Positions 8,433 to 16,900 of a DNA stretch of 64,000 nucleotides are shown one piece after another. Source of the stretch: Candidatus Peribacteria bacterium RIFCSPHIGHO2_01_FULL_51_35 (GTDB lineage Bacteria > Patescibacteriota > Gracilibacteria > Peribacterales > Peribacteraceae). Both the position numbers and the translations under genes were made by a program. Positions within the stretch are counted from its first letter, which is position 1. Each line of letters opens with the position of its first letter. The notes below the pieces were generated by a model. That model searched no databases, was not told the DNA's origin, and saw only the letters and a program-made list of their open reading frames with translations. The stretch is taken from NCBI GenBank assembly GCA_001787535.1, contig MFXP01000004.1:174652-238651 (forward strand), written 5' to 3'.

Positions 8433-9104
8433 TTACTGGTTATATCCCCAGTTCTGCAGCCACTGTTCCATTCTGTCGATCTCCCGTTGCTGGGCTGTGA
8501 TGATCTCCCGTGCCATGGCTTTAATTTCTTCATGTTTTGCATTCTCCAAAGCCATTTCCGCCATCGCGATGGCTCCTTCATGGTGCGGGATCATTCCTTC
8601 GATGAACGCTGCATCAAACGCATCGCCGGTTTTCCCTTCTAGGCTCGCAGACATGTCGTCCATGGACATCGCCATGGGATCGCCATCTCCATGCCCATCC
8701 ATCATGCCGCCGCTCTTCTTCCCCGTCATGCCTTTCATCATCATGTCCATCATGTCTTCCATTTCTTCATGGTCGTCGCTTTCTTCGTGTTCATCATGCT
8801 CCATCATTTTATCCTTCATCATTTCCATCACGCCTCGCTGCAGCATCATACCTTGGGGAAAGCCCCCGCCGAGGACGCCGATCCACGGCCGTCCGAGGGA
8901 GAGGATCGTAAACAAGCACAGGATTGTTCCTCCAACGATCAAGCCGATGGCCCAATTCTTGAGCTGCACCGGGCTGAATTGCCGGATGGCGAGAACGATG
9001 AGGAAGACGACGCCCACGAAGAAGGCGATCACAGAAAGAATGTGGATTCCCCACAGGGCAATAAAACCTAGGCCTGAGCCGGTGGTGTTGACTATGTCCA
9101 TCAT
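8433..9104 (-). CDS. Membrane-anchored DUF305 protein, Met/His-rich
   Basis: A 223-residue protein. Residues 13-77 hold two transmembrane helices. A Met/Asp/Glu/His-rich stretch follows (MMEHDEHEESDDHEEMEDMMDMMMKG, described in pieces), and the C-terminal third is a DUF305 helical domain (FDAAFIEGMIPHHEGAIAMAEMAL). DUF305 proteins recur in copper and mercury gene clusters. The Met-rich linker would suit Cu(I) binding outside the membrane. It lies 24 nt downstream of csoR and 5 nt before the permease gene. The start could be the ATG at 9104 or 9101. Confidence 0.8.
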   Translation of the reverse strand: MMDIVNTTGSGLGFIALWGIHILSVIAFFVGVVFLIVLAIRQFSPVQLKNWAIGLIVGGTILCLFTILSLGRPWIGVLGGGFPQGMMLQRGVMEMMKDKMMEHDEHEESDDHEEMEDMMDMMMKGMTGKKSGGMMDGHGDGDPMAMSMDDMSASLEGKTGDAFDAAFIEGMIPHHEGAIAMAEMALENAKHEEIKAMAREIITAQQREIDRMEQWLQNWGYNQ

Positions 9105-9128
9105 GGAAAAAGGGGGGAAAGGAAAAAA

Positions 9129-9398
9129 TTATCGGCGCGAGAGACCGATGGTGCGGATAATGTCCGCAATGAACGCGTCGTAATCTTTCTCCGATTTCAT
9201 TTTCTTCTTGGCGCAGGTATGCAAATGGCTTTCCAGCACTTGGCCGCGCGCATGTTTGATGTGTCCTTCCATGGCGAGCAGATTTTCCAATATATGCGTG
9301 CAGTATTCATCTTGCTCGACCATCGAACGGACTTTCTTCGTGAGTCCTTCCAGGCGTTTGAGAGCGTCCAATGATTTGCGTTTATATTCCGGAAGCAT
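9129..9398 (-). CDS. csoR: CsoR-family metal-sensing repressor
   Basis: An 89-residue all-helical repressor of the CsoR/RcnR/FrmR family. The Cu(I) triad of CsoR is visible: Cys in DEYCTHILENLL and a His-x3-Cys pair in SHLHTCA, with the typical KRLxxLxxKVRSMVEQ first helix (here KRLEGLTKKVRSMVEQDEYC). Copper binding should release it from DNA. It is the first gene of the leftward operon to 6804, so it probably represses itself and the transport genes. The start at 9398 is preceded by a C-rich operator-like sequence; the frame is open further upstream but reads the operator. Confidence 0.87.
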   Translation of the reverse strand: MLPEYKRKSLDALKRLEGLTKKVRSMVEQDEYCTHILENLLAMEGHIKHARGQVLESHLHTCAKKKMKSEKDYDAFIADIIRTIGLSRR

Positions 9399-9440
9399 GC
9401 AGGTAGGGGTAGGGGGTATGGGTAGTATCTCCCCGCCCCA
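9399..9440 (-). promoter_or_regulatory. Probable CsoR operator/promoter
   Basis: On the minus strand the 40 bases before csoR contain GATACT (-10-like) and three near-repeats of TACCC (CTACCC, ATACCCCC, CTACCCC). G/C tracts flanked by A/T are typical of CsoR-type operators. The site sits where a repressor would block the operon promoter. Confidence 0.5.
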
Positions 9441-9510
9441 AGAGAAAAGCAAGGGATAAAAAAATAGAGATCCTTGCGGACCCCCATTCTTTTTAGAATT
9501 CGAATTGGAA

Positions 9511-9723
9511 TTATGCAGCAAGCGCTTCTCCTGCAACGACGTTCACAGCCTTGGGTCCCTTGTCGCCTTGCTGAAGATCGAACGAGACAGTCTGTCCGAC
9601 GTCCAACGATTCAAAGTCGCCGTTGGGACATGCGCTGTTGTGAAAGAAGACGTCCGGGGAGCCTTCCATTTTGATAAAGCCGAATCCCTTGTCGGTTTTC
9701 GTTTTGATAGTGCCTGTAGCCAT
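9511..9723 (-). CDS. Cold-shock protein (CspA family)
   Basis: A 70-residue single-OB-fold protein. RNP1 is KGFGFIKMEG and RNP2 is DVFFHNSA. It binds single-stranded RNA/DNA and acts as an RNA chaperone. The start at 9723 gives the usual family N-terminus MATGTIKTKTDKGFGFI. No -10 box lies close to the start and more than 80 nt separate it from the next gene, consistent with the long leader often found on csp mRNAs. Confidence 0.93.
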   Translation of the reverse strand: MATGTIKTKTDKGFGFIKMEGSPDVFFHNSACPNGDFESLDVGQTVSFDLQQGDKGPKAVNVVAGEALAA

Positions 9724-9826
9724 GGGTAAAAAAAGAAAGAAATAGAGGCGGCAAGAGGAGTTGTTGTCTGACTGGCTCAACTGACCTGCAGCGACAGTAC
9801 TCCTTTGCGGGGCAATAGCTATCATT

Positions 9827-10150
9827 ATGCAAAGAAAGTGCGCAGATTCATTGCTCTTAAGCCATTTTGGACGTATAAGGAGAGGCCGCACACGCCTCTT
9901 TCCCCCTTTTCTCATTAACTACGCCAAGTCCAAAAGTTGTCTCGTCGATGGCTGTAAAGGGCGCACATACGGCAAAACATACTGCGTGAAACACTTCAAA
10001 CAATATCCCGTCACCATCACCGCCCAGGCGCGGCTTTTGATGAAATCCGATTGCCACGGCGCCGCGTGCGTGAGCGGCGAAAAACATGATTACGGTTCGC
10101 AGTACTGTGCCGCGTGCAAGCAAGCGTGCCAGTGGAAGAAGGGGGGATGA
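9827..10150 (+). CDS. Small Cys/His-rich, probable zinc-binding protein
   Basis: A 107-residue basic protein. The C-terminal 75 residues carry two Cys/His clusters: CLVDGCKGRTYGKTYCVKHF and CHGAACVSGEKHDYGSQYCAACKQAC, each with the spacing of a small zinc knuckle. The first 30 residues are less ordered and the true start may lie later. Not recognised as a named family. It is divergent from the cold-shock gene, so nucleic-acid binding would be a reasonable guess but is unproven. Confidence 0.55.
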   Translation: MQRKCADSLLLSHFGRIRRGRTRLFPPFLINYAKSKSCLVDGCKGRTYGKTYCVKHFKQYPVTITAQARLLMKSDCHGAACVSGEKHDYGSQYCAACKQACQWKKGG

Positions 10151-10202
10151 TCCTTCAGCTGAAGAAAAGGACTTCCCGCGAAGCGAACGGTCGATTTTTT
10201 TA

Positions 10203-10715
10203 TTATTCCGTAATGGAAAAGGAATCCAAGATCGCATTCGCAATCAATCCTGCATCGCTATTCTCCGTTGCCTGAACATAAAAGTACCGGTCAGGCGTTT
10301 CGATGCAGAGTGCATGGCGCGTTCCTCCGGCATCACCGCCTTCTTCACCCGGTCCACGGTATCCCGTGTAGTCACCCACGCTCACTTCCTTCACGGCAAC
10401 CGGTTCGCTTGCTCTCTGTGCAAAATCATCTTCGCACGTGGCGAAGCCTTCCTGTGCAGGGTCCTTCGGGAGATGAATCTCCAGATAATACTGTCCCGGC
10501 TGGAGGCCCAGTACATCATCATAGTCGGTGTAATTTTGGAGACGGATATATCCCTCTTCTTCCTGAACGGTCGTCTCCGGGGGATGCTTCACGGAAAATC
10601 CGTACGTCTCGTTGGTGTACATCTCCCAATCTTCAAACCTCTTTTCTGTTGGCACATGCGCGGTGCATGCAACGAGCAGAGTGAGAAGGCCAAGAAGAGA
10701 AAAGCGGAACTGCAT
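10203..10715 (-). CDS. Lipoprotein with PsbP-like fold pattern
   Basis: A 170-residue lipoprotein: signal MQFRFSLLGLLTLLVAC with lipobox LVAC. The body contains YTNETYGFSVKHPPETTVQEEEGYIRLQNY, the Tyr-Gly-Phe-Ser-hydrophobic-x-His/Tyr-Pro motif common in PsbP-like and related surface lipoproteins, and ends in ANAILDSFSITE. Two internal Cys (CEDD, CIET) may pair. Function unknown. A -10-like TACCAT lies 8 nt before the start. It is followed downstream by the opposite-strand zinc-knuckle gene. Confidence 0.7.
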   Translation of the reverse strand: MQFRFSLLGLLTLLVACTAHVPTEKRFEDWEMYTNETYGFSVKHPPETTVQEEEGYIRLQNYTDYDDVLGLQPGQYYLEIHLPKDPAQEGFATCEDDFAQRASEPVAVKEVSVGDYTGYRGPGEEGGDAGGTRHALCIETPDRYFYVQATENSDAGLIANAILDSFSITE

Positions 10716-10741
10716 AGATCTTGATGGTAGTTATGAGGAAT

Positions 10742-10816
10742 TGGCAGCCTCACGGGGAATCGAACCCCGATTACGGGAATGAGAATCCCGTGTCCTAACC
10801 GTTAGACGATGAGGCC
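10742..10816 (-). tRNA. tRNA-Glu (CTC), CCA encoded
   Basis: On the minus strand the sequence folds as a cloverleaf: acceptor GGCCTCA pairs with TGAGGCT, D-arm GTCTAACGGTTAGGAC, anticodon stem ACGGGA/TCCCGT with loop TTCTCAT giving anticodon CTC, T-arm CGGGGTTCGATTCCCCG, then G and CCA. CTC reads GAG (Glu). The body is nearly the same as tRNA-Glu(TTC) at 48501, supporting the assignment. Confidence 0.95.
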
Positions 10817-10899
10817 AAATGATCTCACGCAGAAACTGCGAGGAGTGCAGTATACGAGAAGCCAGCGCCAGATCAAACCATCTAGAAGTGTTCTTGCTG

Positions 10900-10911
10900 T
10901 ATAATAATTCC
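10900..10911 (+). promoter_or_regulatory. -10 box of a leaderless promoter
   Basis: A perfect TATAAT (10900-10905) is followed by exactly six bases (AATTCC) and then the ATG at 10912. Transcription would start at or next to the start codon. Confidence 0.7.
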
Positions 10912-11487
10912 ATGCGTTTCTTCGCACTCGAAACAGACACGGCAAAAATAAAGCACTCATTCCTCTCCGCGGACGAGCAGGAAGTGATGACGGTGTACTT
11001 CCACGGGTTTCGTTTCTTTATGATTTTTGCGCGCGACGCATTCTTAACAGCACTGCTTATTTCCTTGGGCATCGGACTCGGTTACATAAGCATTCCGGTA
11101 CTCTGGATTGTGTTCCCCGGCAGTCTGGTCTGGCTGTTCTTCATTTTTATTCCGTTGCTCAAAGCATATTTGGATTGGCGCTTCGATTTTATCCTTCTCA
11201 CGACGGACAAATTGATCGTTGTGGATCAGTCCTCGCTCTTTCACAGAAAAGTGACACCAATGAACCTGGAAAACTTCGCGAGTGTCAGCGTGGACACGCA
11301 GTTTTGGAATTTATTCCCCTTTGGAGAGCTGCAGTTCAGTTTGAAAGAGGGGACGGGAGAAGCGGTCAAACTCAAATATGTGCCGAATGTGGAAGAAGTC
11401 GCTTCGCGCATTTCCGATTGCATCACCATGTTTCAAAGGCGCAAAGATCTGCGGCGTTATGGTGGAGGAGAAGAGGATGCCGGATAA
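10912..11487 (+). CDS. Membrane protein with PH-like domain (paralog C)
   Basis: A 191-residue paralog of the protein at 4290. It has the same opening (MRFFALETDTAKIKHSFLSADEQEVMTVY), two transmembrane helices around residues 40-82, and a PH-like module with FDFILLTTDKLIVVDQSSLFHRKVTPMNLENFASVSVDTQFW. A charged C-terminus follows. The start is fixed both by the paralog and by the leaderless TATAAT 6 nt upstream; an earlier in-frame ATG at 10819 would place translation through the promoter. Role unknown. Confidence 0.78.
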   Translation: MRFFALETDTAKIKHSFLSADEQEVMTVYFHGFRFFMIFARDAFLTALLISLGIGLGYISIPVLWIVFPGSLVWLFFIFIPLLKAYLDWRFDFILLTTDKLIVVDQSSLFHRKVTPMNLENFASVSVDTQFWNLFPFGELQFSLKEGTGEAVKLKYVPNVEEVASRISDCITMFQRRKDLRRYGGGEEDAG

Positions 11488-11520
11488 AGAATAGTTGGCA
11501 CTATCTCTTTGTTTCTTAGT

Positions 11521-11642
11521 AACCCTCTCTCTGTCTCTCTCCCTACAGGGAGAGAGGACGTCATTGTGATTCTTTCGTAAATGTATGAAAGCAGAGAAAT
11601 GACGTCCCCTCCCTCTTAAGGGGGAGGGACAGGGAGAGGGTT
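11521..11642. repeat. GA/CT-rich palindromic element, copy 1
   Basis: Two arms, 11521-11565 and 11597-11642, each form a C/T-rich to G/A-rich hairpin (CTCTCCCT..AGGGAGAG; CCCTCCC..GGGGGAGGG). The whole is framed by AACCCTCTC and GAGAGGGTT. The arms meet at GGACGTCATT and AATGACGTCC. Related copies at 27514 and 40110 have the same two arms in the opposite order. It lies between two convergent genes, so it may also stop transcription. Confidence 0.85.
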
Positions 11643-11673
11643 GAAAAAAACAGAGAATAATCTCAGACAGTTC

Positions 11674-13101
11674 TCAATATGCTTTAGCGAATAATGCCCA
11701 CTCTTTTGCAGCGTCTCCGGACACCAGATCTTTCTTTCCTTTTGCTTTGGAGGCATCACCCAGCAAGCGAATGGTGGCTTTGGTCTTGTCCTTGATGGCA
11801 TTCGCGGTCTTGAGCGTGCCGTCCCACGGAGCCCAGACGAAACCACCATCGGCGTCGATCACTTTTTGGAGCGCATCGTACGAATCGGCTTCCGTCGTGT
11901 GATCCTCCATGTATTTTTTCGCCTGTTCGTAGAGGGAATCCTGAATTTCATCGAGAATCGTCTGCATCGAGTCCTTTGTGCACGATGCCATCGCTACGCT
12001 CTGCTTCTCTCCGGTGTCACGCCGACACAGCATCACAGCTTTTTTCTCCAGATCCTTGGGTCCCAACTCTATGCGCACCGGCACGCCCTTCACTTCCCAT
12101 TCATTGAACTTAAAGCCGGGGGATTTCTCGTCACGATCATCCAGTTTCACGCGAAGATCACCCAGGGAAGTTACGAGTTTCTTGGCCGCCGCGAGCACGT
12201 TCTTCTTTTCCTCATCGGTTTTATAGATCGGCACGATCACCACCTGAATCGGCGCGATCTTCGGAGGCAAGCGCAGGCCTTTCTCATCGCCGTGCACCAC
12301 GATCAACGTTCCAATGATGCGCGTACTCAGTCCCCAGCTGGTCATCCACGGCAGCGTTGCCTTGCCCGCTTCATTCAGGAAGCTCACACCGTACGCCTGT
12401 GAAAATCCTTGTCCCAAATTATGCGACGTTCCCGCCTGGATGGCTTTGCCGTCTTTCGCGAGTGCTTCGGTCGAAAGCGTATACAGCGCGCCGGCGAATT
12501 TCTCGTGTTCGGGTTTGCGTCCGCTCATCACGGGGATCGCGAGCATCTCGCGATCAAAATCGGCGTACATCTGCAGTGCGCCCTCCACCATCGCATCCGC
12601 TTCTTCTTTGGTCGCATGACACGTGTGTCCTTCCTGCCAGAGAAATTCCAGCGTTCGTAAGAATGGCCGCGTGCGCATTTCCCACCGGACGACGTTCGCC
12701 CACTGATTGATCTTCAGCGGCAGATCGCGGTGACTCTGAATCCATTTGGCAAAGGTTGCATAGATGATCGTCTCGCTCGTGGGGCGGATGTACAGCTTCT
12801 CCGTAAGTTCTTTGCCGCCACCGTGCGTGACGACTGCGCACTCCGGCGCGAATCCTTCCACATGGTCCTTCTCTTTTGCAATGATGGATTCCGGGATCAA
12901 GAGTGGGAAGTAGGCATTCTCCACTCCCTGTTCTTTGATCCGCCGGTTTAGATCAAATTGAATCGCTTCCCACAGTGCGTAGCCGTATGGCTTAAAAATG
13001 ATGCAGCCTTTTACGTCCGCATGCTCCGCAAGCCCCGCCTCGGCAATCACGTCCAAGTACCATTGGGGAAAATCTTTGGTTTGATCGGCAATCTTTTGCA
13101 T
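11674..13101 (-). CDS. proS: Prolyl-tRNA synthetase, short (archaeal/eukaryote-like) type
   Basis: A 475-residue class IIa aminoacyl-tRNA synthetase that charges tRNA-Pro. The N-terminus DFPQWYLDVIAEAGLAEHADVKGCIIFKPYGYALWEAIQ and the motif region WGLSTRIIGTLIVVHGDEKGLRLPPKIAPIQVVIVPI (GLRLPP is diagnostic) identify it. At this length it lacks the INS editing domain of the common bacterial form and belongs to the type shared with archaea and some bacteria. A TATACT lies 6 nt before the ATG at 13101, so the mRNA is probably leaderless. Confidence 0.95.
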   Translation of the reverse strand: MQKIADQTKDFPQWYLDVIAEAGLAEHADVKGCIIFKPYGYALWEAIQFDLNRRIKEQGVENAYFPLLIPESIIAKEKDHVEGFAPECAVVTHGGGKELTEKLYIRPTSETIIYATFAKWIQSHRDLPLKINQWANVVRWEMRTRPFLRTLEFLWQEGHTCHATKEEADAMVEGALQMYADFDREMLAIPVMSGRKPEHEKFAGALYTLSTEALAKDGKAIQAGTSHNLGQGFSQAYGVSFLNEAGKATLPWMTSWGLSTRIIGTLIVVHGDEKGLRLPPKIAPIQVVIVPIYKTDEEKKNVLAAAKKLVTSLGDLRVKLDDRDEKSPGFKFNEWEVKGVPVRIELGPKDLEKKAVMLCRRDTGEKQSVAMASCTKDSMQTILDEIQDSLYEQAKKYMEDHTTEADSYDALQKVIDADGGFVWAPWDGTLKTANAIKDKTKATIRLLGDASKAKGKKDLVSGDAAKEWALFAKAY

Positions 13102-13146
13102 AAAGAGAGTATAAAGGGAGGATGGCAGTGAGGGCTAGGCTTAACG

Positions 13147-13220
13147 AATGACCAATGACCATAGACCAATGACCAATCTTCTGGCTTTTTTGGTCAGTGG
13201 TCATTGTGTCATTGGTCATT
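13147..13220. repeat. Inverted repeat built of the word AATGACC
   Basis: The left arm 13147-13176 reads AATGACC-AATGACC-ATAGACC-AATGACC-AA; the right arm 13190-13220 is its approximate reverse complement (TTGGTCAGTGGTCATTGTG...TTGGTCATT). It lies between the divergent proS and VIT1-like genes and reaches to the -10 box of the latter. It is one of several short-word repeats in this window. Confidence 0.85.
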
Positions 13221-13232
13221 TACTATGATCCT

Positions 13233-13976
13233 ATGTCATCCGACATCAAGGAAAGGCTCGCCAAACATCGGGAGTCTGAGCTCCACGGCCACAAGCTGGG
13301 TCCGTACATCCAGGACATCGTCTACGGCGGACACGATGGCATCATTACAACCTTCGCCGTTGTAGCCGGAACCGCAGGCGCCGATCTGCCGCACTACATC
13401 GTGATCATTCTGGGTTTCGCCAATCTTTTTGCCGATGCCGTCTCCATGGGTGCGGGTGCGTTTCTCTCCCTCAAATCCGAACTGGACCATTACTTCCGAC
13501 TAAAGAAGGAGGAACTCCAGGAGATCGAAGCGATTCCGGATTTGGAACGAGAAGAAGTCCGCGAAGCATACGAAGCGAAAGGATTTCGTGGCAGCGATCT
13601 GGATCGTGTAGTCGATGTCATTACTTCCAACAAAGAAGTCTGGGCGGAAACCATGATGTTGGAGGAGCACGGCCTCACAAAACAAGCATCGGCGAATCCG
13701 CTGTCGCACGGCATCATGACGTTTGTGGGATTCGTTCTCTTCGGCATCGTTCCGTTGTTTCCATACCTCTTCGGCATACAAAGCGATCAGCGTTTTCCCG
13801 TTGCCATTGCAGGAACATTCGCAGCGCTTGCCCTCCTTGGTGTGACGCGAAGTTTCGTCACACGTGAACGTCTTATCCGTGGTGCACTCGAAATCGTCGC
13901 CATCGGTGCTCTCACCGCGACCGTGGCATACGGAATCGGAGTGATGCTGAAAGGGCTTGTGGGTGTTGCGTTCTAA
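13233..13976 (+). CDS. VIT1/CCC1-family iron/manganese transporter
   Basis: A 247-residue membrane protein of the VIT1/CCC1 family, which moves Fe2+/Mn2+ out of the cytosol. Marks are GPYIQDIVYGGHDGIITTFAVVAGTAGA at TM1, GFANLFADAVSMGAGAFLSLKSE at TM2, a charged helical metal-binding region (residues 83-140), and three C-terminal helices. Start at 13233 is 6 nt after a -10-like TACTAT. Other roles for bacterial members are little known, so the metal is inferred. Confidence 0.88.
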   Translation: MSSDIKERLAKHRESELHGHKLGPYIQDIVYGGHDGIITTFAVVAGTAGADLPHYIVIILGFANLFADAVSMGAGAFLSLKSELDHYFRLKKEELQEIEAIPDLEREEVREAYEAKGFRGSDLDRVVDVITSNKEVWAETMMLEEHGLTKQASANPLSHGIMTFVGFVLFGIVPLFPYLFGIQSDQRFPVAIAGTFAALALLGVTRSFVTRERLIRGALEIVAIGALTATVAYGIGVMLKGLVGVAF

Positions 13977-13982
13977 GAGACT

Positions 13983-16900
13983 TTAGAGCAAAGGTTTTTC
14001 TCCTTTATTGATGGCATCCAACGCTTCCAGGAGTTTATTGAACTTGGCTGCTCCGCCCGCTCCGGGCAGACCGCGATCCACAATCTGCAATGTGGAAGGA
14101 TCCACCGCGTGTTCCAAGTTGCTGTCCCCGAGCGTGGCCATCCACTTGCCTTTCGCACGATTGAACGTGATGAAGAGATACTTTTTGTCTTTGGTCTCGA
14201 AAGCAGTTGCCATGCCCCCGAGCACTCCTCCGCCCAAAAATGCTGCCAAAGCGTACGGGATGCCAAAACGTTTTGTGTAGTGAGTGCCGTGGTAGTGCGC
14301 TCCGATGCGGCTCATGAGTTTTTCGCCTTCTTCTATGCGCGCTTTGTATTTTTCCGGCATTGCCTCCGCACTGGTATCCACGAACTTGTAGCCGAGGCGC
14401 CCCTTCGTTTCCTTTGGCATGTTGTCCCACACGCCTTGCGGGCTGTCTGCTAGGAAACGCTCGATGTCCGCTTTTGCTTTGGTCATGGCTATCTCGAACT
14501 GGTAGCTTCCTGCTTCATTCGGCTCATCGGCATTTGCCATGATCTCAGTAACCATCGCACCGCTGGATTGCTTCGCTATCTCCTGCATGCGTTCCGCTGC
14601 ATAGAGGCGCATGACCGTCAGCGCGTTGCCGTCCGGTCCCCAGGCGAAGTTGTCGTCTTCCTGGCATTGCACACAGAAGTTGACGTATGCATGTTGCGTC
14701 GTGGACATCAAACTTCCTGTAACAGCATTCTCCAATGGCTTTTGCATGGATGCACGGTTCGCTTTGTCCTGCATGGCGACTTGAATAAGCATGGTCGCGT
14801 ACAAACCGGTGATCTGTTCCTGCTGCAGGAAATTGCCGTATTCCTTCGCTTGGATTTTCACATCTTTCTCATCCAGGATCTTGCGGATAGCTGCAGCACG
14901 TTTTTGTGATGCAGGATTTGCAGCATCCGCGATCAGTTGTTTGTACTCTGCTTCCAACTGAGGGCGATTCTTTGCCAACTGTCCGGCATGTTCCGCCCCC
15001 TCCAGGATATCGATGATATGGCCGCTGGAACGGGTGGCATGTGCCGCATCTTCTCTAAACGCCATGAAGAAGCTGACTTTGGCTTCAACATATCTTTTTA
15101 GTGCTTCTTGATACGGTTTCATTTCTGTTTTATTCGGCTTTCTCGTTGTGCCGTTCGCTTCTTGCATCTCCGTAGGGATTGTCACTGTTGTCGTGTGCAT
15201 AATGATCCCCCGGATTTTATTCTCATCAGCGGCTTGAATTTTTGCCAAGAGAGCGTCCGTGTCTTTCTTCAACTGACCCGAGGCAAAGCGTTCCCCGTGT
15301 TTACCCAACGGAGCAAAAGGGCCAAGCACCCTTTGCCACTTCATTAGATCCTGGTCAAATGATTTATTATCCATCAGTTTCCATGCACCCCCCCATATTT
15401 CCCTCAGGTCAAACGAGCGAACATTTGTGAGCAGTGCCACGAGATCATATTCCTTTGCCCAATCTTCCGGCGTCCGTGCAAAATCTGTATCCAGTTGGTG
15501 CGCCGCATATTCGCCGCTGATAGCAACGCCTATCGGAAGAGTTGCAAGCACTACCGGCCATGCAACCGTTGTTCCGACCCCTGCGAGTATGAATAGGCCT
15601 GCAACGCCACTTACACCACCAACGCCAAGTTGTGCTCCCAAATAATAATATTCTTGTTCTTTCATCCGGATGATCTCTTCACTGACTCCTCTTTTTTTGC
15701 ACTCTTCGATATCTTTTGCTTTATCCATGATCTCCACCACTGTTCCGTAAATGACCAAAGCATCTATAGCAACGGGTGCAACGCGTCCGGCAACTTTCAG
15801 TGTGCTCATAATCTTAGAAACCTTGGAGGCATTACCCACTGTCTTGAGGACGACAGGTGCTCCTCCTTTTTCCAGATCCGTGAGAAGGCGCAGAGATCCC
15901 TGTTCCGTCCCCAAGAGTTTGCTGACAAATTCCACATCGGGGGCATTGGCGACTGTTTTTAATTCCATCAAGACAGCTTTGGCATCTCCTGCTTTTTCAA
16001 GATTCTGTGTCAGAACTGTGACGAGAGCAGGGGATTCTTCCAAAAGTTTTCCGAGTCGTACGTCTGCAGTGGCAGCTTCCATAATCACTTCCGCTTTGGA
16101 AGAAGTCTTGAGGGCTTCCGCCAATTTTGCGCTGACAGTTCCTTCTGTTGCCAATTTACCGGCTACATTGCTCTCTATAGCAGCTCCTTTTGCTTTGTTC
16201 GAAACCTGTGACACAGCGGAATTGGTTGCAGGAGATCCTGCCGATGCTTGCGGAGCTTGCGTTGCAGCTTGAGCGCCTTGCTGTGCAGCCTGCTGCTGTT
16301 TAGGCAATGGGGGAGGAGTTTTTTGCTTAGGCGGAAGCTGTGGCGGGGGAGTAACAAGTGGAGGAGTTTGATTCAGAGCTTTCAGAGCATTTTTTGCTTG
16401 ATCGATAACCGTTTGCGCAATGCCCGCCTGTAAAAGCTTCGCTTCCTGCACGCCGGCTTTCAGTAGATCCAATACACTTACGCCCGCTTTGATTAAATCA
16501 TCGATTTTAGCGCCGGCAGCAACAAGATCATCAACGGTTGCTCCGGCTTTCAAAAGACCATCTACGGGTGCATGTGCTTTCAGTAAAATCCCTAGATCTG
16601 CACCGAGAGCAATAAGCTCATCAAGCTTTGCTCCTGCCATATATAAGCCACCCACATCCGCCCCCGCATCAAACAAAGTTTTTGCGTCACTGTAATTCAG
16701 CGCAAGCTGGTAATAGAATATTTTTTTATTTACACCCTTTTTTGCAAAAGCTTTATACCAATGGAACAATTTCCCTTCTCTTATATTCTTGGGTATATCG
16801 AGAAATTCAAAATCTTTGACCCTTTCACCTATTAATTTTTGAAGCTTAGCGCGTACTTCTATTCGCCAAATTTCAGGGTCTGGCCCCAACAATTTTGCAT

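Noticed and set aside
10086-10724. A 212-residue plus-strand frame
   Set aside because: It is opposite a lipoprotein gene with a clear lipobox; the plus frame has no start signals and a random composition.
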